This document shows, one piece after another, positions 9,953-19,771 of a stretch of 64,000 nt of DNA. The notes under the pieces were generated by a model. That model saw only the letters and a list, made by a program, of their open reading frames with translations. It was not told the origin of the DNA and made no database searches. Positions within the stretch are counted from its first letter, which is position 1. Each line of letters opens with the position of its first letter. Position numbers and translations under genes: made by a program. The stretch lies in NCBI RefSeq assembly GCF_028021195.1, contig NZ_CP115668.1, forward strand, positions 682,001-746,000, given 5' to 3'. Source of the stretch: Cutibacterium equinum. GTDB taxonomy: Bacteria > Actinomycetota > Actinomycetes > Propionibacteriales > Propionibacteriaceae.

Positions 9953-10183
9953 ATGAGCAAGGCAGAGCAGATCCTGGCGGCCCTCGGTGGCGACGACAAC
10001 ATTGACGACCTCGAGGCCTGCATCACCCGGTTGCGCGTCGAGGTGGACGACCCCGACCTCGTCAACGAGGCCGCTCTCACGGCAGCCGGTGCATTCGGCG
10101 TCGTCCAGCAGGGAACCTCCGTCCAGGTGGTCGTTGGCCCCGAGGCCGACACCCTCGCCGAGGACATCGAGGACCTGCGCTGA
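9953..10183 (+). CDS. Free-standing PTS EIIB domain protein, glucose family (copy 2)
   Basis: A 76-residue single-domain EIIB with the phosphorylation motif LEACITRLRVEV and the normal family ending VVVGPEADTLAEDIEDL. The ATG at 9953 has CAAGGAGACATC just upstream. Its stop overlaps the EIIA start (TGATG). It is likely the main phosphate donor to the EIIC encoded at 7252. Two EIIB copies beside one EIIC and one EIIA is uncommon. Confidence 0.9.
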   Translation: MSKAEQILAALGGDDNIDDLEACITRLRVEVDDPDLVNEAALTAAGAFGVVQQGTSVQVVVGPEADTLAEDIEDLR

Positions 10184-10635
10184 TGACCGCGGTCCTTTCC
10201 CCCCTCAAGGGCACGCTGATGGCGCTGTCCGACGTCCCTGACCCGGTGTTCGCGCAGGGTCTGGTGGGTCCCGGCGTCGCCGTGCAACCCTCCGGCGACG
10301 GCGATGTCACCGCCGTGGCCCCGGTGGCGGGACGCATCGTCAAACTGCACCCGCACGCCTTCGTCCTTCAGGCTGGCGGTTTCGGAGTGCTGGTGCATCT
10401 TGGCATCGACACCGTCCAACTTGAGGGGGAGGGATTCACCCTCCACGCCGAGGAAGGAGCGGAGGTTTCTGCCGGAGACGAACTCATCACGTGGAACCCT
10501 GCCCGCATCGTGGAGGGTGGCCGCAGCGCAGTCTGCCCGATCATCATCCTCGACTCCAGCGCTGACAAGCTCGGCGATGTCGCCGCCGCAGGCCAGCCGG
10601 TCAACAGCGGCGATCAGTTGTTCACGGTGGCGTGA
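10183..10635 (+). CDS. PTS EIIA component, glucose family (Crr-like)
   Basis: A 150-residue single-domain EIIA-Glc protein. The active-site histidine is in GFGVLVHLGIDTVQL, and the domain shows the usual PVAGRIVKL and DELITWNP segments. It accepts phosphate from HPr and passes it to EIIB. It overlaps the EIIB stop by one base and its end overlaps the convergent GT87 gene by 22 bp. Glucose-family EIIA also carries regulatory roles in other bacteria, but nothing here shows that. Confidence 0.92.
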   Translation: MTAVLSPLKGTLMALSDVPDPVFAQGLVGPGVAVQPSGDGDVTAVAPVAGRIVKLHPHAFVLQAGGFGVLVHLGIDTVQLEGEGFTLHAEEGAEVSAGDELITWNPARIVEGGRSAVCPIIILDSSADKLGDVAAAGQPVNSGDQLFTVA

Positions 10636-11840
10636 CTGAGTGTTACGGGCGGGTCGGATGACGGTCCGCCCGTAACATGCCTTGGCGCAGATGCGCGCTG
10701 GCTCCAGGCCAAGGCGAGCAGAGATCCGACACCCAGGATTTCGTACGAGTCGGTGAGGACTTTCTGCCACCACGGCGCAGAGACTTCGTGGCTGCCGCCT
10801 GCCGGAGACCACCAGATTATCCACGTCAGGGTGACGAAGGCCCAGGCAAGGGCGAGAACGCGACGGTCACGGCGTCGATCCGCCAGACCCGCGACGATGA
10901 GCAGCGCGGCCCACACCCAGTGGTGAGACCACGACACCGGGCTCACCAGACATCCGCACAGGCCTGCACACAGTAGGGACCACACCTCGTCCGCCCCGCC
11001 GTGGTGCCACAGCCGCCGGGATGCGATCCCGGCGAGCGCGCAGCAGACGGCGACGAGAATGAGCCACACCGGTGTCAGATCTCCGTGTCCCAGCCGTAGC
11101 AACATCCCCGAGAGGGACTGGTTGCCAGCCCAGGTGAGTCCCCCCAGCCGTTGTGGGGTGACCATGTAATGGGTCCAGTACTGCCACGACGCCGTCGGTG
11201 CGATGGCGAAGCCCAGAGCAATCGTCGTCACACCGGCCCCAGCGGCCCGTAACGCTTCCTTGACCTGGCCGGTCACGAGGTACCAGATGGCAAAAATGCC
11301 TGGGGTCAGTTTGAACCCGGTGGCCACACCTACACCGACACCGCGCCACCTGCGGGGCACAACGAAGACGTCAAGGACGACCAGGAGAGCCAGCTGAACA
11401 TTCACCTGGCCGTAGGCAAAGCTCTGCCCGATAGGTTCCCCGGCAACCAGGATCGCGGCGACGATGGCGGTCAGGACGCCCGAATGCTGACGTCCGCAGC
11501 GGCGCCACACCACGTCAATCATGATGACCAGGGCAGTCGCGCTGACGGCATAGTGAAGGATCGTCGCAGCGTGAAACGGCAGGAGGGTCAACGGGACCAG
11601 AGCGATCGCGGCGAAGGGTGGATAGGTGAACCCGAGATGAGAGACCGAGGTGGCGGTGTACAGGCTCTTCGGGTCGTGCAGCATGGCCCGCACACAGTCC
11701 CGGTAGATCCTGAGATCGGTCGGATTGGGAATGATGAGCATCCACGCCACCGTGATGACGAGGACAGCAATCGTCGGCCACAGCACGGTTGGGGACGTGC
11801 GGGTTTGGGATGCGATGGTGCCATCGCCGCGCCGAGTCAC
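10614..11840 (-). CDS. GT87 family polyprenyl-phosphate-dependent mannosyltransferase
   Basis: A 408-residue integral membrane protein with about ten hydrophobic segments, of the GT87 (PF09594) family. Family marks are the N-terminal luminal loop LRIYRDCVRAML, the FTYPPFAAI motif, and SWSHHWVW near residue 330. Characterised actinobacterial members add alpha-1,2 or alpha-1,6 mannose to lipoglycans from decaprenyl-phosphomannose. The GTG at 11840 overlaps the upstream ABC-F stop (GTGA), which settles the start and indicates coupling. The 3' end overlaps the EIIA gene by 22 bp. Confidence 0.8.
   Translation of the reverse strand: MTRRGDGTIASQTRTSPTVLWPTIAVLVITVAWMLIIPNPTDLRIYRDCVRAMLHDPKSLYTATSVSHLGFTYPPFAAIALVPLTLLPFHAATILHYAVSATALVIMIDVVWRRCGRQHSGVLTAIVAAILVAGEPIGQSFAYGQVNVQLALLVVLDVFVVPRRWRGVGVGVATGFKLTPGIFAIWYLVTGQVKEALRAAGAGVTTIALGFAIAPTASWQYWTHYMVTPQRLGGLTWAGNQSLSGMLLRLGHGDLTPVWLILVAVCCALAGIASRRLWHHGGADEVWSLLCAGLCGCLVSPVSWSHHWVWAALLIVAGLADRRRDRRVLALAWAFVTLTWIIWWSPAGGSHEVSAPWWQKVLTDSYEILGVGSLLALAWSQRASAPRHVTGGPSSDPPVTLSHATVNN
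10641..10677 (+). terminator. Hairpin after the EIIA gene, inside the GT87 reading frame
   Basis: A 12-bp perfect stem (TGTTACGGGCGG at 10641-10652 with 10666-10677), starting 6 nt past the EIIA stop. It lies wholly within the last codons of the convergent GT87 gene. No T tract follows. It probably ends EIIA transcripts. Confidence 0.55.
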
Positions 11841-13639
11841 TGATTCTCCACGATGTCGGCAGCTTCCAGCCATTGTTCCTCGAGGCCGGACATCCGGTCG
11901 TCGAGGTCACGGACCTTCAACTGCAAATCGGCGAGGGCCTGGTAGTCGTCGGCCTTGGCAGCCATCTCCTCGTGCACCAAGGCCAGCTCGTCGCGGACCT
12001 TGCCCATCTGACGGTCAATCCGGTCCATGTCCTTGCGGGCCTGGCGCAGGGCTGCGGCGTCGACCTTCTGTTGGGCTCCCTCGGTGCCCAGCCGGCTCGA
12101 CTTCGACGGGCCGGTCTGGCGGTCTCGACGGTGCTCCAGGTACTGGGAGATGCCTCCTGGCAGCAGGGCTACCGTGCCGTCTCCCATGAGGGCCCACACG
12201 ACGTCGCAGACCCGCTCCAGGAACCAGCGGTCGTGGGACACGACGATCAACGTGCCGGGCCAGGAGTCGAGGTAGTCCTCGAGCAGGCGCAGGGTGTCGA
12301 TGTCGAGGTCGTTGGTCGGCTCGTCGAGGAGCAGCACATTCGGCTCGGCCATGAGCAGGCGCAACAGCTGCAGACGACGCCGCTCCCCACCGGACAGATC
12401 ACCGATACGGGTGACGAGCTTCTGCCCGGTGAACCCGAATCCCTCCAACAGGTCTGCGGCGGAGGCGTCACGACCGGTGGCCAATTTCGTCCGGGCCTTG
12501 ACGTCGTTGACCGACTCCAGCACCGTCATCGTCGTGTCGAGGTCGTCGACCTCCTGACGCAGATGGGCCAGCCGGAGAGTCTTGCCCTGCTTGACGCGAC
12601 CCGAGTCCGGCTGTCGCGACCCATCCAACAGATTCAGCAGGGTCGTCTTTCCAGCACCATTGACGCCGACCAGGCCGATCCGCTCGCCCGGGCCGATGGA
12701 CCATGTCACCGTGTCCAACAGGGTGCGCTCACCCAGCTCGTCGGAGGGCACCGTGACGGTCACGTCCTTGAGGTCCAGCACGTCCTTGCCCAGCCGGGTC
12801 GCGGAGAACCTTGCCAACTCCAGCTTGTCGCGTGGCTCGGGGACATTGGCGATGAGGGCATTGGCTGCCTCGACGCGGTAACGAGGTTTGGAGCTGCGGG
12901 CCGGGGCGCCACGACGTAGCCACGCCAATTCCTTGCGTGCCAGGTTCTGACGCTTGGCCTCGTTGCTGGCCGCAATGCGGGCCCGTTCCACCCGGGCGAG
13001 GGTGTAGGCGGAGTACCCGCCCTCGTAGGCCTCGACGGTGGCGTCGTGGACCTCCCAGATGTCAGTGCAGATCTCGTCGAGGAACCAGCGGTCGTGGGAG
13101 ACGACCAGCATGGCCACGCCACGCTCCTGGAGGTGACGCAGATGACCTGCCAGCCAGGCGACAGCCTCGACATCGAGGTGGTTGGTGGGCTCGTCGAGGA
13201 CGAGCAGGTCGTGGTCTGCCAGCATGATCGAGACAAGGGCGGCACGTCGCCGTTCACCACCAGACAAGTCAGTCATGGGACGGTCGAGGTCGATGTCACT
13301 GAGCATGTCCTCGACGATGGGGCGCGCCTGCCGGTCGGCTGCCCAGACATGGTCGGGACGGCCACCAACGACAAGATCGCGGACAGTCTGGTCACCCTTG
13401 GGGGTTTCGGCCTGGGCGAGCACCCCGATGGAGGTCCCATGGGTGCGCGTCACGGCCCCGGAATCGGGCTCCAACGAGCCGGTGAGAAGGGCCAGGAGGG
13501 TCGACTTTCCGTCCCCATTGCGCCCCACGACGCCGATGACATCTCCGGTTGACAGTCCCAGGGACACCTGAGAAAGGACCGTCCGGGTTCCCCAGGACTT
13601 CGAGACGCGATCCGCGTTGACGAGATTTGTGCCGGCCAA
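11837..13639 (-). CDS. ABC-F family ATP-binding protein (Uup-like)
   Basis: A 600-residue soluble protein with two ABC ATPase domains and no membrane segment. Walker A motifs are GRNGDGKST (about residue 40) and GVNGAGKTT (about residue 330). Both domains have LSGGERRR signatures and Walker B LDEPTNHLD / LDEPTNDLD. The linker between the domains and a C-terminal coiled coil of about 80 residues (ALRQARKDMDRIDRQMGKV onward) give the Uup-type outline. ABC-F proteins act on ribosomes, either in translation quality control or antibiotic protection. Uup-type assignment is preferred; resistance cannot be excluded. The first Walker A has Asp where Ala or Ser is usual. Confidence 0.9.
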   Translation of the reverse strand: MAGTNLVNADRVSKSWGTRTVLSQVSLGLSTGDVIGVVGRNGDGKSTLLALLTGSLEPDSGAVTRTHGTSIGVLAQAETPKGDQTVRDLVVGGRPDHVWAADRQARPIVEDMLSDIDLDRPMTDLSGGERRRAALVSIMLADHDLLVLDEPTNHLDVEAVAWLAGHLRHLQERGVAMLVVSHDRWFLDEICTDIWEVHDATVEAYEGGYSAYTLARVERARIAASNEAKRQNLARKELAWLRRGAPARSSKPRYRVEAANALIANVPEPRDKLELARFSATRLGKDVLDLKDVTVTVPSDELGERTLLDTVTWSIGPGERIGLVGVNGAGKTTLLNLLDGSRQPDSGRVKQGKTLRLAHLRQEVDDLDTTMTVLESVNDVKARTKLATGRDASAADLLEGFGFTGQKLVTRIGDLSGGERRRLQLLRLLMAEPNVLLLDEPTNDLDIDTLRLLEDYLDSWPGTLIVVSHDRWFLERVCDVVWALMGDGTVALLPGGISQYLEHRRDRQTGPSKSSRLGTEGAQQKVDAAALRQARKDMDRIDRQMGKVRDELALVHEEMAAKADDYQALADLQLKVRDLDDRMSGLEEQWLEAADIVENQ

Positions 13640-13646
13640 CGCAGAC

Positions 13647-14417
13647 TCAGCGTCCCCGCATGGCGGCGCGGGCGCCCTTCATGGAGTTGGGCATGGGGCC
13701 CTTGGGCAGCGGCACACGCGGGCGCATGGCGTCGAGGGCCTTGAGTCGGTTGACAACTTCGTCGACCTGGCTGGTGTTGAGAGCCTTGGGCAGCTTCTTG
13801 ATGTGCTTGTCAAGGTCCTCCAGTGGGACCTCACCCTTGCCATCGCCCATGACGAGGGAGGTCACCGGGGTGCCGTAGGCGACTTGCTCGTGACGTTTGG
13901 TCTCGGTGGCCAGCAGATTGCGCAGACCGTTGCCGTGCCCTTCGCCGATGAGCACGATTCCGGCCGGGCCGACAGCGCGATGCACGACGTCCTGTTGACG
14001 GGTGAAGGCAATCGCCGGGGAGCAGGTCCACTTCTTCTTGTCCAGCAGGGACAAGGCGACCTCGGCGGACCCGGTCTGGCCCTTGAACCGGGCGTACATG
14101 GAACGCTTGGCGCGCCACTGGAAGGCCCACATCGCCGCAGCGGCGCCGGCAAAGATTCCGACGATGAGCCAGACCCACCACAGGTCAGTGATGAGGAGGC
14201 CGATGACGGTGAACACGACGACGCCCAGGACGAAAGCGCCAATGACCCACCACAGGAGCTGGGGATCAACCTGGCGAGTCAGCTTGAAGGTCTCGGCGAG
14301 CTGCTTGCGGGTGCTCCAGTCCTTGGGGTTGTCGGAGTTCTTGCGACGCTCCTTCTCAGCCTTGGCCTGTGCCTTCTGCTTGGCGGCGAGTTCCTTGGCT
14401 GCCTGGCTCCTGGGCAT
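13647..14417 (-). CDS. DUF4191 family membrane protein
   Basis: A 256-residue protein with a basic coiled N-terminus (AAKELAAKQKAQAKAEKERRK), two adjacent hydrophobic segments (residues 55-100, WWVIGAFVLGVVVFTVIGLL and a WVWLIVGIFAGAAAAM stretch) and a soluble C-terminal domain. It matches the actinobacterial DUF4191 family, found beside lipA in mycobacteria. The ATG at 14417 is preferred over a GTG two codons upstream because GGGAG is 7 nt before it. It ends 7 nt before the ABC-F start and begins about 120 nt after lipA. Function unknown. Confidence 0.85.
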   Translation of the reverse strand: MPRSQAAKELAAKQKAQAKAEKERRKNSDNPKDWSTRKQLAETFKLTRQVDPQLLWWVIGAFVLGVVVFTVIGLLITDLWWVWLIVGIFAGAAAAMWAFQWRAKRSMYARFKGQTGSAEVALSLLDKKKWTCSPAIAFTRQQDVVHRAVGPAGIVLIGEGHGNGLRNLLATETKRHEQVAYGTPVTSLVMGDGKGEVPLEDLDKHIKKLPKALNTSQVDEVVNRLKALDAMRPRVPLPKGPMPNSMKGARAAMRGR

Positions 14418-14535
14418 TGACACACTCCCGACGACGTTGATGAACGGACTGCGCGGTATTCTACCGGCTTCGCGGCGGGGACCCCACTTCGGAGTCGTTG
14501 TGGCGCAGGTGCCGTCGGTCGAGGTGATCGCGCGC

Positions 14536-15528
14536 TCAGTCCTTGGCGGCGAACGGCGCCGGCTTCTCCCCGTCCCGGTACCCGGTCACGATGGTGACCG
14601 GCTTCTCCCCGCGAGCCTCCACGGCCTGACGGTAGAGACGTCCGGCACGATACGAGGAGCGCACCAGCGGGCCACTCATGACGCCGACGAATCCGATCTC
14701 GCGGGCTTCCTCGGCCAACTCGTCGAACTCCTGGGGAGTCACCCAACGATCGATGGGGTGCAGGTAGGCATTCGGACGCAGGTACTGGGTGATCGTCAGC
14801 AAGTCAGTGTTGGCGTCATGAAGGGCCTGCATGGCTTCTGAGATCTCCTCGCGGGTCTCTCCCATGCCGAGGATGAGGTTCGACTTGGTGATGAGACCGG
14901 CTTCGTGGGCGGAGTTGAGGACGGCCAGCGAGCGGTCATAGCGGAATCCAGGGCGAATGCGCTTGAAGATCCGGGGGACCGTCTCGAGGTTGTGCCCGAA
15001 GACCTCCGGATGCGCATCAAAGACGACATCGAGGAGATCCTGCTTGCCGGAGAAGTCCTGGGCCAGCATCTCGACGCCGACTCCGGGGTTCACCTGGTGA
15101 ATCTGGCGGATGGTCTCGGCGCACAGCCAGGCGCCCTCGTCCTCGAGGTCGTCACGGCAGACCGAGGTGACGGTGGCGTAGCGCAGTCCCATCTGCTTGA
15201 CGGACTCGGCGACGCGGCGAGGCTCGTCGGTGTCGTAGCCCTCCGGCTTGGCAGACTCGATCTGGCAGAAGTCGCAACGACGGGTGCAGTGGTCTCCGCC
15301 GATGAGGAAGGTGGCCTCGCGGTCCTCCCAGCACTCGAAGATGTTGGGGCAACCAGCCTCCTGGCACACCGTGTGAAGATCACCGTCGAGCATTCGGCGT
15401 CGCATGTCGCGGTACTCGGGGCCCATCGTGGCCCGGGTACGGATCCAGCGGGGTTTGTCCTCGATGGGGGTCTGGGAGTTCTTGACCTCGACTCGCAGGA
15501 GCTTTCTACCGTCTGCTTCGACACTCAC
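14536..15528 (-). CDS. lipA: Lipoyl synthase
   Basis: A 330-residue radical-SAM enzyme that inserts two sulfurs into protein-bound octanoyl groups. The auxiliary cluster motif is [12 protein letters not shown] (CX4CX5C) and the SAM-cluster motif is CTRRCDFC (CX3CX2C). The conserved serine of VRSSYRAG near the C-terminus is present. Start is a GTG at 15528. Its substrates are the E2 lipoyl domains, three of which are encoded at 20697-22811, after LipB (19772) attaches octanoate. It is separated from lipB by the copper genes, unlike the adjacent pair of mycobacteria. Confidence 0.97.
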   Translation of the reverse strand: MSVEADGRKLLRVEVKNSQTPIEDKPRWIRTRATMGPEYRDMRRRMLDGDLHTVCQEAGCPNIFECWEDREATFLIGGDHCTRRCDFCQIESAKPEGYDTDEPRRVAESVKQMGLRYATVTSVCRDDLEDEGAWLCAETIRQIHQVNPGVGVEMLAQDFSGKQDLLDVVFDAHPEVFGHNLETVPRIFKRIRPGFRYDRSLAVLNSAHEAGLITKSNLILGMGETREEISEAMQALHDANTDLLTITQYLRPNAYLHPIDRWVTPQEFDELAEEAREIGFVGVMSGPLVRSSYRAGRLYRQAVEARGEKPVTIVTGYRDGEKPAPFAAKD

Positions 15529-15538
15529 GTCGGCCAGT

Positions 15539-17782
15539 TTAACTGGGTGTGCCGAAGTTGCGAAGTCTCAGTGAATGGATGACGACGAAGAGGCTGGACA
15601 GGCTCATGGCTAGGCCTGATATGAGTGGGTTGAGCAGTCCGGCGGCAGCGATCGGGATGGCCGCGATGTTGTAGATGAAGGCCCATGCGAGGTTGCCACG
15701 GATGGTGCGCAGGGTGCGCCGTGACAGCCCGATGGCGTCCGGGACGACCCCGAGATGGTGACGCACACAGATGATGTCGGCGCTCCGCATCGCAATGTCG
15801 GTGCCGGTGACCATCGCCAGCCCGAGATCAGAGCTGGCCAGGGCAGCGGCATCGTTGATGCCGTCACCGACCATGGCCACGACCCGGCCCTCGTCTCGTA
15901 ACCTGTCGATGACTGTGGCTTTCTCGGTCGGCAGAACGTCGGCGAGCACCTCGTCGATACCCAGCTCGGATGCGACGGCGTGCGCGGCAGCCTTCGAATC
16001 CCCGGTGAGCAGGACGGTCCGCAGCCCCATCTGCGTGAGCCGGGCGATGACTTCAGGAGCCTCGGGCTTGACGGTGTCAGACACGACGAAAGCTGCCGAT
16101 GCCTGGCCGTCGATCGCGACCAGGACGGTGGAGCGTCCGGCCTCAGCAGCCTGTTCGACAACAGTGGTGAGGTCGTCGGGAATGGTGATGCCGGCCTCGG
16201 TGAGGAAGACAGGATTGCCGACCATGACCTCATGTCCGTCGACCTTGCCCTCGGCGCCGCGTCCGGCGACGGTGTGTGGGCTGGGGCACTGTGGAATGGT
16301 GCCCTCGAACGCGGCGACGATGGCCCTGGCCACCGGGTGAGTCGAGTGCTGATCCAGGGCAGCGGCACAGCGGTGAGCCTGTTCGAGGTCGTGTCCGGCG
16401 ACGGCGACCCGTTCGGTCAGGGTCATGTCTGCGGTGGTGAGAGTGCCGGTCTTGTCGAACACGACGGTGTCGATGCGTCCTGACGCCTCCAGAGCTTCGG
16501 GACCCTTGATGAGGATTCCCAACTGCCCCCCGCGTCCCACCCCGACCATGAGCGCGGTGGGAGTGGCCAGGCCCAGTGCGCAGGGACAGGCGATGATGAG
16601 CACGCACAGGGCTGCGGACAAGGCGTGGCGGATACCGGCCCCGGCGATCCACCACCCGAAGAAGGTGAGGACGACAACGGCCAGTACGGCCGGCACGAAA
16701 ATCTCGACGACCTTGTCGACCAGACGCTCGACGTTGGCCTTGCGGGCCTGGGCCTCCTCGGCAATGACTGCCATCTGGGAGAGCTGGGTGCGGGCTCCCA
16801 CCGCCGTCGCTCTCGCCACGACCCGCCCCGTGAGATTCATCGTTCCGCCCAGAACCATCGACCCGACGGTGGCGTCGACCGGCATCGGCTCGCCAGTCAT
16901 CATCGAGGTGTCAATACTCGACGACCCTTCGACGATCTGCCCGTCAGCAGCGAGGGTCTCACCAGCCAAGGTGACGAAGAGGTCACCCTTGTGCAAGGTC
17001 TCGATGGGGACGATGGTCTCGACCCCATCGCGCAGCACGCGCGCATCCTTGGCAGCCAACTGCCCCAAGGCCGTCAGGACAGAGCGAGCCGACCTCTTGG
17101 CCCGGGCCTCGAAATAGCGCCCGGCCAGCAGGAAGCATGTCACCCCGGCGGCGACGTCGAGGTAGAGGGTGTCGGCCCCGGCAGGGGTGATGCCGTAGCC
17201 CAGCCAGTACCCCTCGTTGTCCTGGGCGCCGATGAGGATGGAGATGAACGACCATCCGAAAGACGACAACACACCCAGCGACACCAGGGTGTCCATGGAG
17301 GTCACACCGTGGCGCAGGTTCAACCACGCAGCCTTGTGGAAGGGCCATGCCGACCACAGCACCACCGGCAAGGAGACGACAAGGAGGAGCCAGTCCCAGG
17401 CGGGGAAGCGCAACTGCGGCTCGAGGGCCAGGACCAATCCGATGTCCATGAGGGGCAAGGTCAGCAGGACGGCGACGATGAGACGGCGTCGCAGCATTGT
17501 GATGCGCCGCTGGGCCTCAGCCGTCAGATCGACGTCAGACAGCTCAGCGGCGGTGTAGCCGACATCCTTGACCGCAGCAATGGCGTCCTCGACGTCGATG
17601 CCCGTCACCGTCGCCCGCTCAGAGACGAAGTTGACGCTGGCGTGCACCCCGTCGATACGGGCCAAGCGCTTCTCGATGGTGTGGGCGCAGGCGGCGCAGG
17701 TCATTCCGCCGATCTGGAGCTGAACCGGGGGATGGAGAACAGGTTTCTCCTCATCCTGCTCGTTGATCGTCGCCGCCGTCAT
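15539..17782 (-). CDS. copA: Copper-translocating P1B-type ATPase
   Basis: A 747-residue heavy-metal P-type ATPase. An N-terminal HMA domain has [14 protein letters not shown]. The transmembrane metal site is [12 protein letters not shown]; phosphorylation site DKTGTLT; HP locus [10 protein letters not shown]; hinge [10 protein letters not shown]. All are intact, giving a Cu(I) exporter of the CPC class. The ATG at 17782 overlaps the stop of the upstream CopD-CtaG gene (ATGA), so the two are translationally coupled. Coupling to a CtaG protein suggests a role in copper supply to cytochrome oxidase as well as detoxification. No copper-responsive repressor is seen nearby. Confidence 0.95.
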   Translation of the reverse strand: MTAATINEQDEEKPVLHPPVQLQIGGMTCAACAHTIEKRLARIDGVHASVNFVSERATVTGIDVEDAIAAVKDVGYTAAELSDVDLTAEAQRRITMLRRRLIVAVLLTLPLMDIGLVLALEPQLRFPAWDWLLLVVSLPVVLWSAWPFHKAAWLNLRHGVTSMDTLVSLGVLSSFGWSFISILIGAQDNEGYWLGYGITPAGADTLYLDVAAGVTCFLLAGRYFEARAKRSARSVLTALGQLAAKDARVLRDGVETIVPIETLHKGDLFVTLAGETLAADGQIVEGSSSIDTSMMTGEPMPVDATVGSMVLGGTMNLTGRVVARATAVGARTQLSQMAVIAEEAQARKANVERLVDKVVEIFVPAVLAVVVLTFFGWWIAGAGIRHALSAALCVLIIACPCALGLATPTALMVGVGRGGQLGILIKGPEALEASGRIDTVVFDKTGTLTTADMTLTERVAVAGHDLEQAHRCAAALDQHSTHPVARAIVAAFEGTIPQCPSPHTVAGRGAEGKVDGHEVMVGNPVFLTEAGITIPDDLTTVVEQAAEAGRSTVLVAIDGQASAAFVVSDTVKPEAPEVIARLTQMGLRTVLLTGDSKAAAHAVASELGIDEVLADVLPTEKATVIDRLRDEGRVVAMVGDGINDAAALASSDLGLAMVTGTDIAMRSADIICVRHHLGVVPDAIGLSRRTLRTIRGNLAWAFIYNIAAIPIAAAGLLNPLISGLAMSLSSLFVVIHSLRLRNFGTPS

Positions 17783-19716
17783 GACGGGTCCTGCCCATCG
17801 TGCGGCTTGACCTGCTGACCAGCCATCTGGGCCAACATGTCGTTGTAGGCGGCCAGGGACTCATCGAGACTGGCATCTTCGGAGGCATCCACCCGGCGCT
17901 GGTCGCGTCGATCCGAGACGAACCATTGCACGCACAGGGCGATGAGTACCAGGGCCATCGGAATCTCGCCGGTCGCCCAGGTGATCTGGCCGCCGAGGTT
18001 CTGGTCGTCACTCAGATTGGCCACCCACGGGATTGACAGGGCCTGATAGAAGTCCTTGCCGATGACCTGGTGAGCATTCATCGTGATGACGGCGAAGAAG
18101 GAGTGGAAGGGCATCGCCGTGATGACGAAGCCGAGCCGGCCGATGTGGGGCAGGGAGGCAGGCAGGTCGTCCAGGCCGATGACGTACTCGAAGAGCATGA
18201 ACCCGGCCATGAGGAAGTGCAGCAACATCCACTGGTGCCCCCAGTGGTAGCGCATGAGGTAACCAAAGATCGGGGTGAAGTACACCACGTAGAAGCTGGC
18301 GATGAAGATGATCCAGGCTGCGAATGGGCCGAAGAGCATCGTAGTCGGACGCCATTCCAGGACTGCCATGAGGCAGTCGTGGGGGCCATTGAAGCCGTCA
18401 TTGATCTGTTCGCCGGTTCGCAACACCTGCCTCATGAGGGTCACCGGCGCTCCCAGCACCAGCAAGGCGGGTACCAGCATGTTGAAGATCATGTGGACCA
18501 ACATGTGCCAGCTGAACTGCATCGAGGAGTACTCCCACAGCCCGGCGCTGGCCAGATAGATCACGACGACCCATGCCCCGATCCAGGAACCGATACGGGC
18601 AGCCGACCATGCTTGGCCGCGATGCTTGAGAACCCTCACTGCGACGAGGTATCCCGCAATGGCCAGGATCGACAGGGTCCAGAAACCGATGTTGGGACGC
18701 CCCGGGGCCAGCAACACGCCGGTGGTGGGTGCCGATGGCAATTCGTAGCCGAGGTAATTGACCGCCGGGGTCTGCCCGATGAGGTAGCGAGGGGGAATGA
18801 GCTGCGGGCTGGCTCCCCTGATGGTCACGGCGACGACGACCATCGCGAAACGGAGCCACGCCCGTATCCGAGACCGAGGCACCCAGCTGAGTGCCACCCA
18901 GACCGTCGCCGCGATCAACAGGACTATCCGAGCCACCCCCCACCGGTCAGACAGCCAGGATTGCCCGGCCTGACCCTGCCAGGTGACGACGATTCCCCCG
19001 GCCAGGGCGATGATGACTCCGATGCGCTCCAGCCAGGACAGTCGGCGGGTGACAGCGGGGCTGGGTCCATCGAGGATCTCGACGAGAACGCACGCTGCCG
19101 CGATCGTCATGCCGACGGCGGCAAGAGCCCCGGCATCGGTGGCGAAATCATGGTTGAGACCTACTGAGATGGCTCCGGTGACCGGAACCGGCAAGGCGGC
19201 AAGGACCGTCACCAAGGTCGCCATGACGAGGCCACCCAGATGAGTGGTGAGCAACGCCAGCAAGGCGACCAGCAGGCCCAGCACGGCGACGACGAGCCAG
19301 GCGGCCACCGAGGGAGTCGAGGTGATGTAGGTCGGCAGGTCGACGATGGCCTGCTCGAAGGTCAAACCGGCGGAGTCAGCGGACTCCAGCGGAATCATGA
19401 GCAGGGCCAGCAGCGCCCACATCTGGGCTGCCAGCCAGGCTCGCTGGCCACGAGTGTGAGTGGGGTCGACGAGGTCGCGACGAGGTGAACACAAGGTGGC
19501 GCGGATGAGTTCGGCCAGGGTCCACATCAAAGCAGCCCACGAAAGAGTCCCGACGACGGCGTGAAGGACGCTGGTGAGGACATCCGGATTCTCCCTGCCC
19601 AACAGACGAGTCTCCAGGGGGCGAAGCCGGCCGATCACGGCGGCGACGACGGCCATGACGACACCCGTGACCGCCAGCAGCGGTCCCGTGGCACGGGCGC
19701 GGGTGGTGTGCGTCAC
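17779..19716 (-). CDS. CopD-CtaG fusion: copper uptake / cytochrome c oxidase assembly membrane protein
   Basis: About 645 residues with some 15 hydrophobic segments. The N-terminal two thirds resembles CopD (membrane copper-resistance protein); the C-terminal part (from about residue 400) matches the caa3 CtaG family, with conserved His-rich loops (MQFSWHMLVHMIFNM, RYHWGHQWMLLHFLMAG, AMPFHSFFAV). The ATG at 19722 abuts AGGAG, so the GTG at 19716, 6 nt from that site, is the likelier start. Downstream it overlaps copA by 4 nt. The fusion is common in actinobacteria and is thought to deliver copper to the oxidase; the structural oxidase genes lie 8-20 kb away. Confidence 0.88.
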   Translation of the reverse strand: MTHTTRARATGPLLAVTGVVMAVVAAVIGRLRPLETRLLGRENPDVLTSVLHAVVGTLSWAALMWTLAELIRATLCSPRRDLVDPTHTRGQRAWLAAQMWALLALLMIPLESADSAGLTFEQAIVDLPTYITSTPSVAAWLVVAVLGLLVALLALLTTHLGGLVMATLVTVLAALPVPVTGAISVGLNHDFATDAGALAAVGMTIAAACVLVEILDGPSPAVTRRLSWLERIGVIIALAGGIVVTWQGQAGQSWLSDRWGVARIVLLIAATVWVALSWVPRSRIRAWLRFAMVVVAVTIRGASPQLIPPRYLIGQTPAVNYLGYELPSAPTTGVLLAPGRPNIGFWTLSILAIAGYLVAVRVLKHRGQAWSAARIGSWIGAWVVVIYLASAGLWEYSSMQFSWHMLVHMIFNMLVPALLVLGAPVTLMRQVLRTGEQINDGFNGPHDCLMAVLEWRPTTMLFGPFAAWIIFIASFYVVYFTPIFGYLMRYHWGHQWMLLHFLMAGFMLFEYVIGLDDLPASLPHIGRLGFVITAMPFHSFFAVITMNAHQVIGKDFYQALSIPWVANLSDDQNLGGQITWATGEIPMALVLIALCVQWFVSDRRDQRRVDASEDASLDESLAAYNDMLAQMAGQQVKPHDGQDPS

Positions 19717-19771
19717 CAACATCTCCTCTGGGGTGGGGTAGGGGGAACTGTAGCCGGGTGGACCGACAGGT

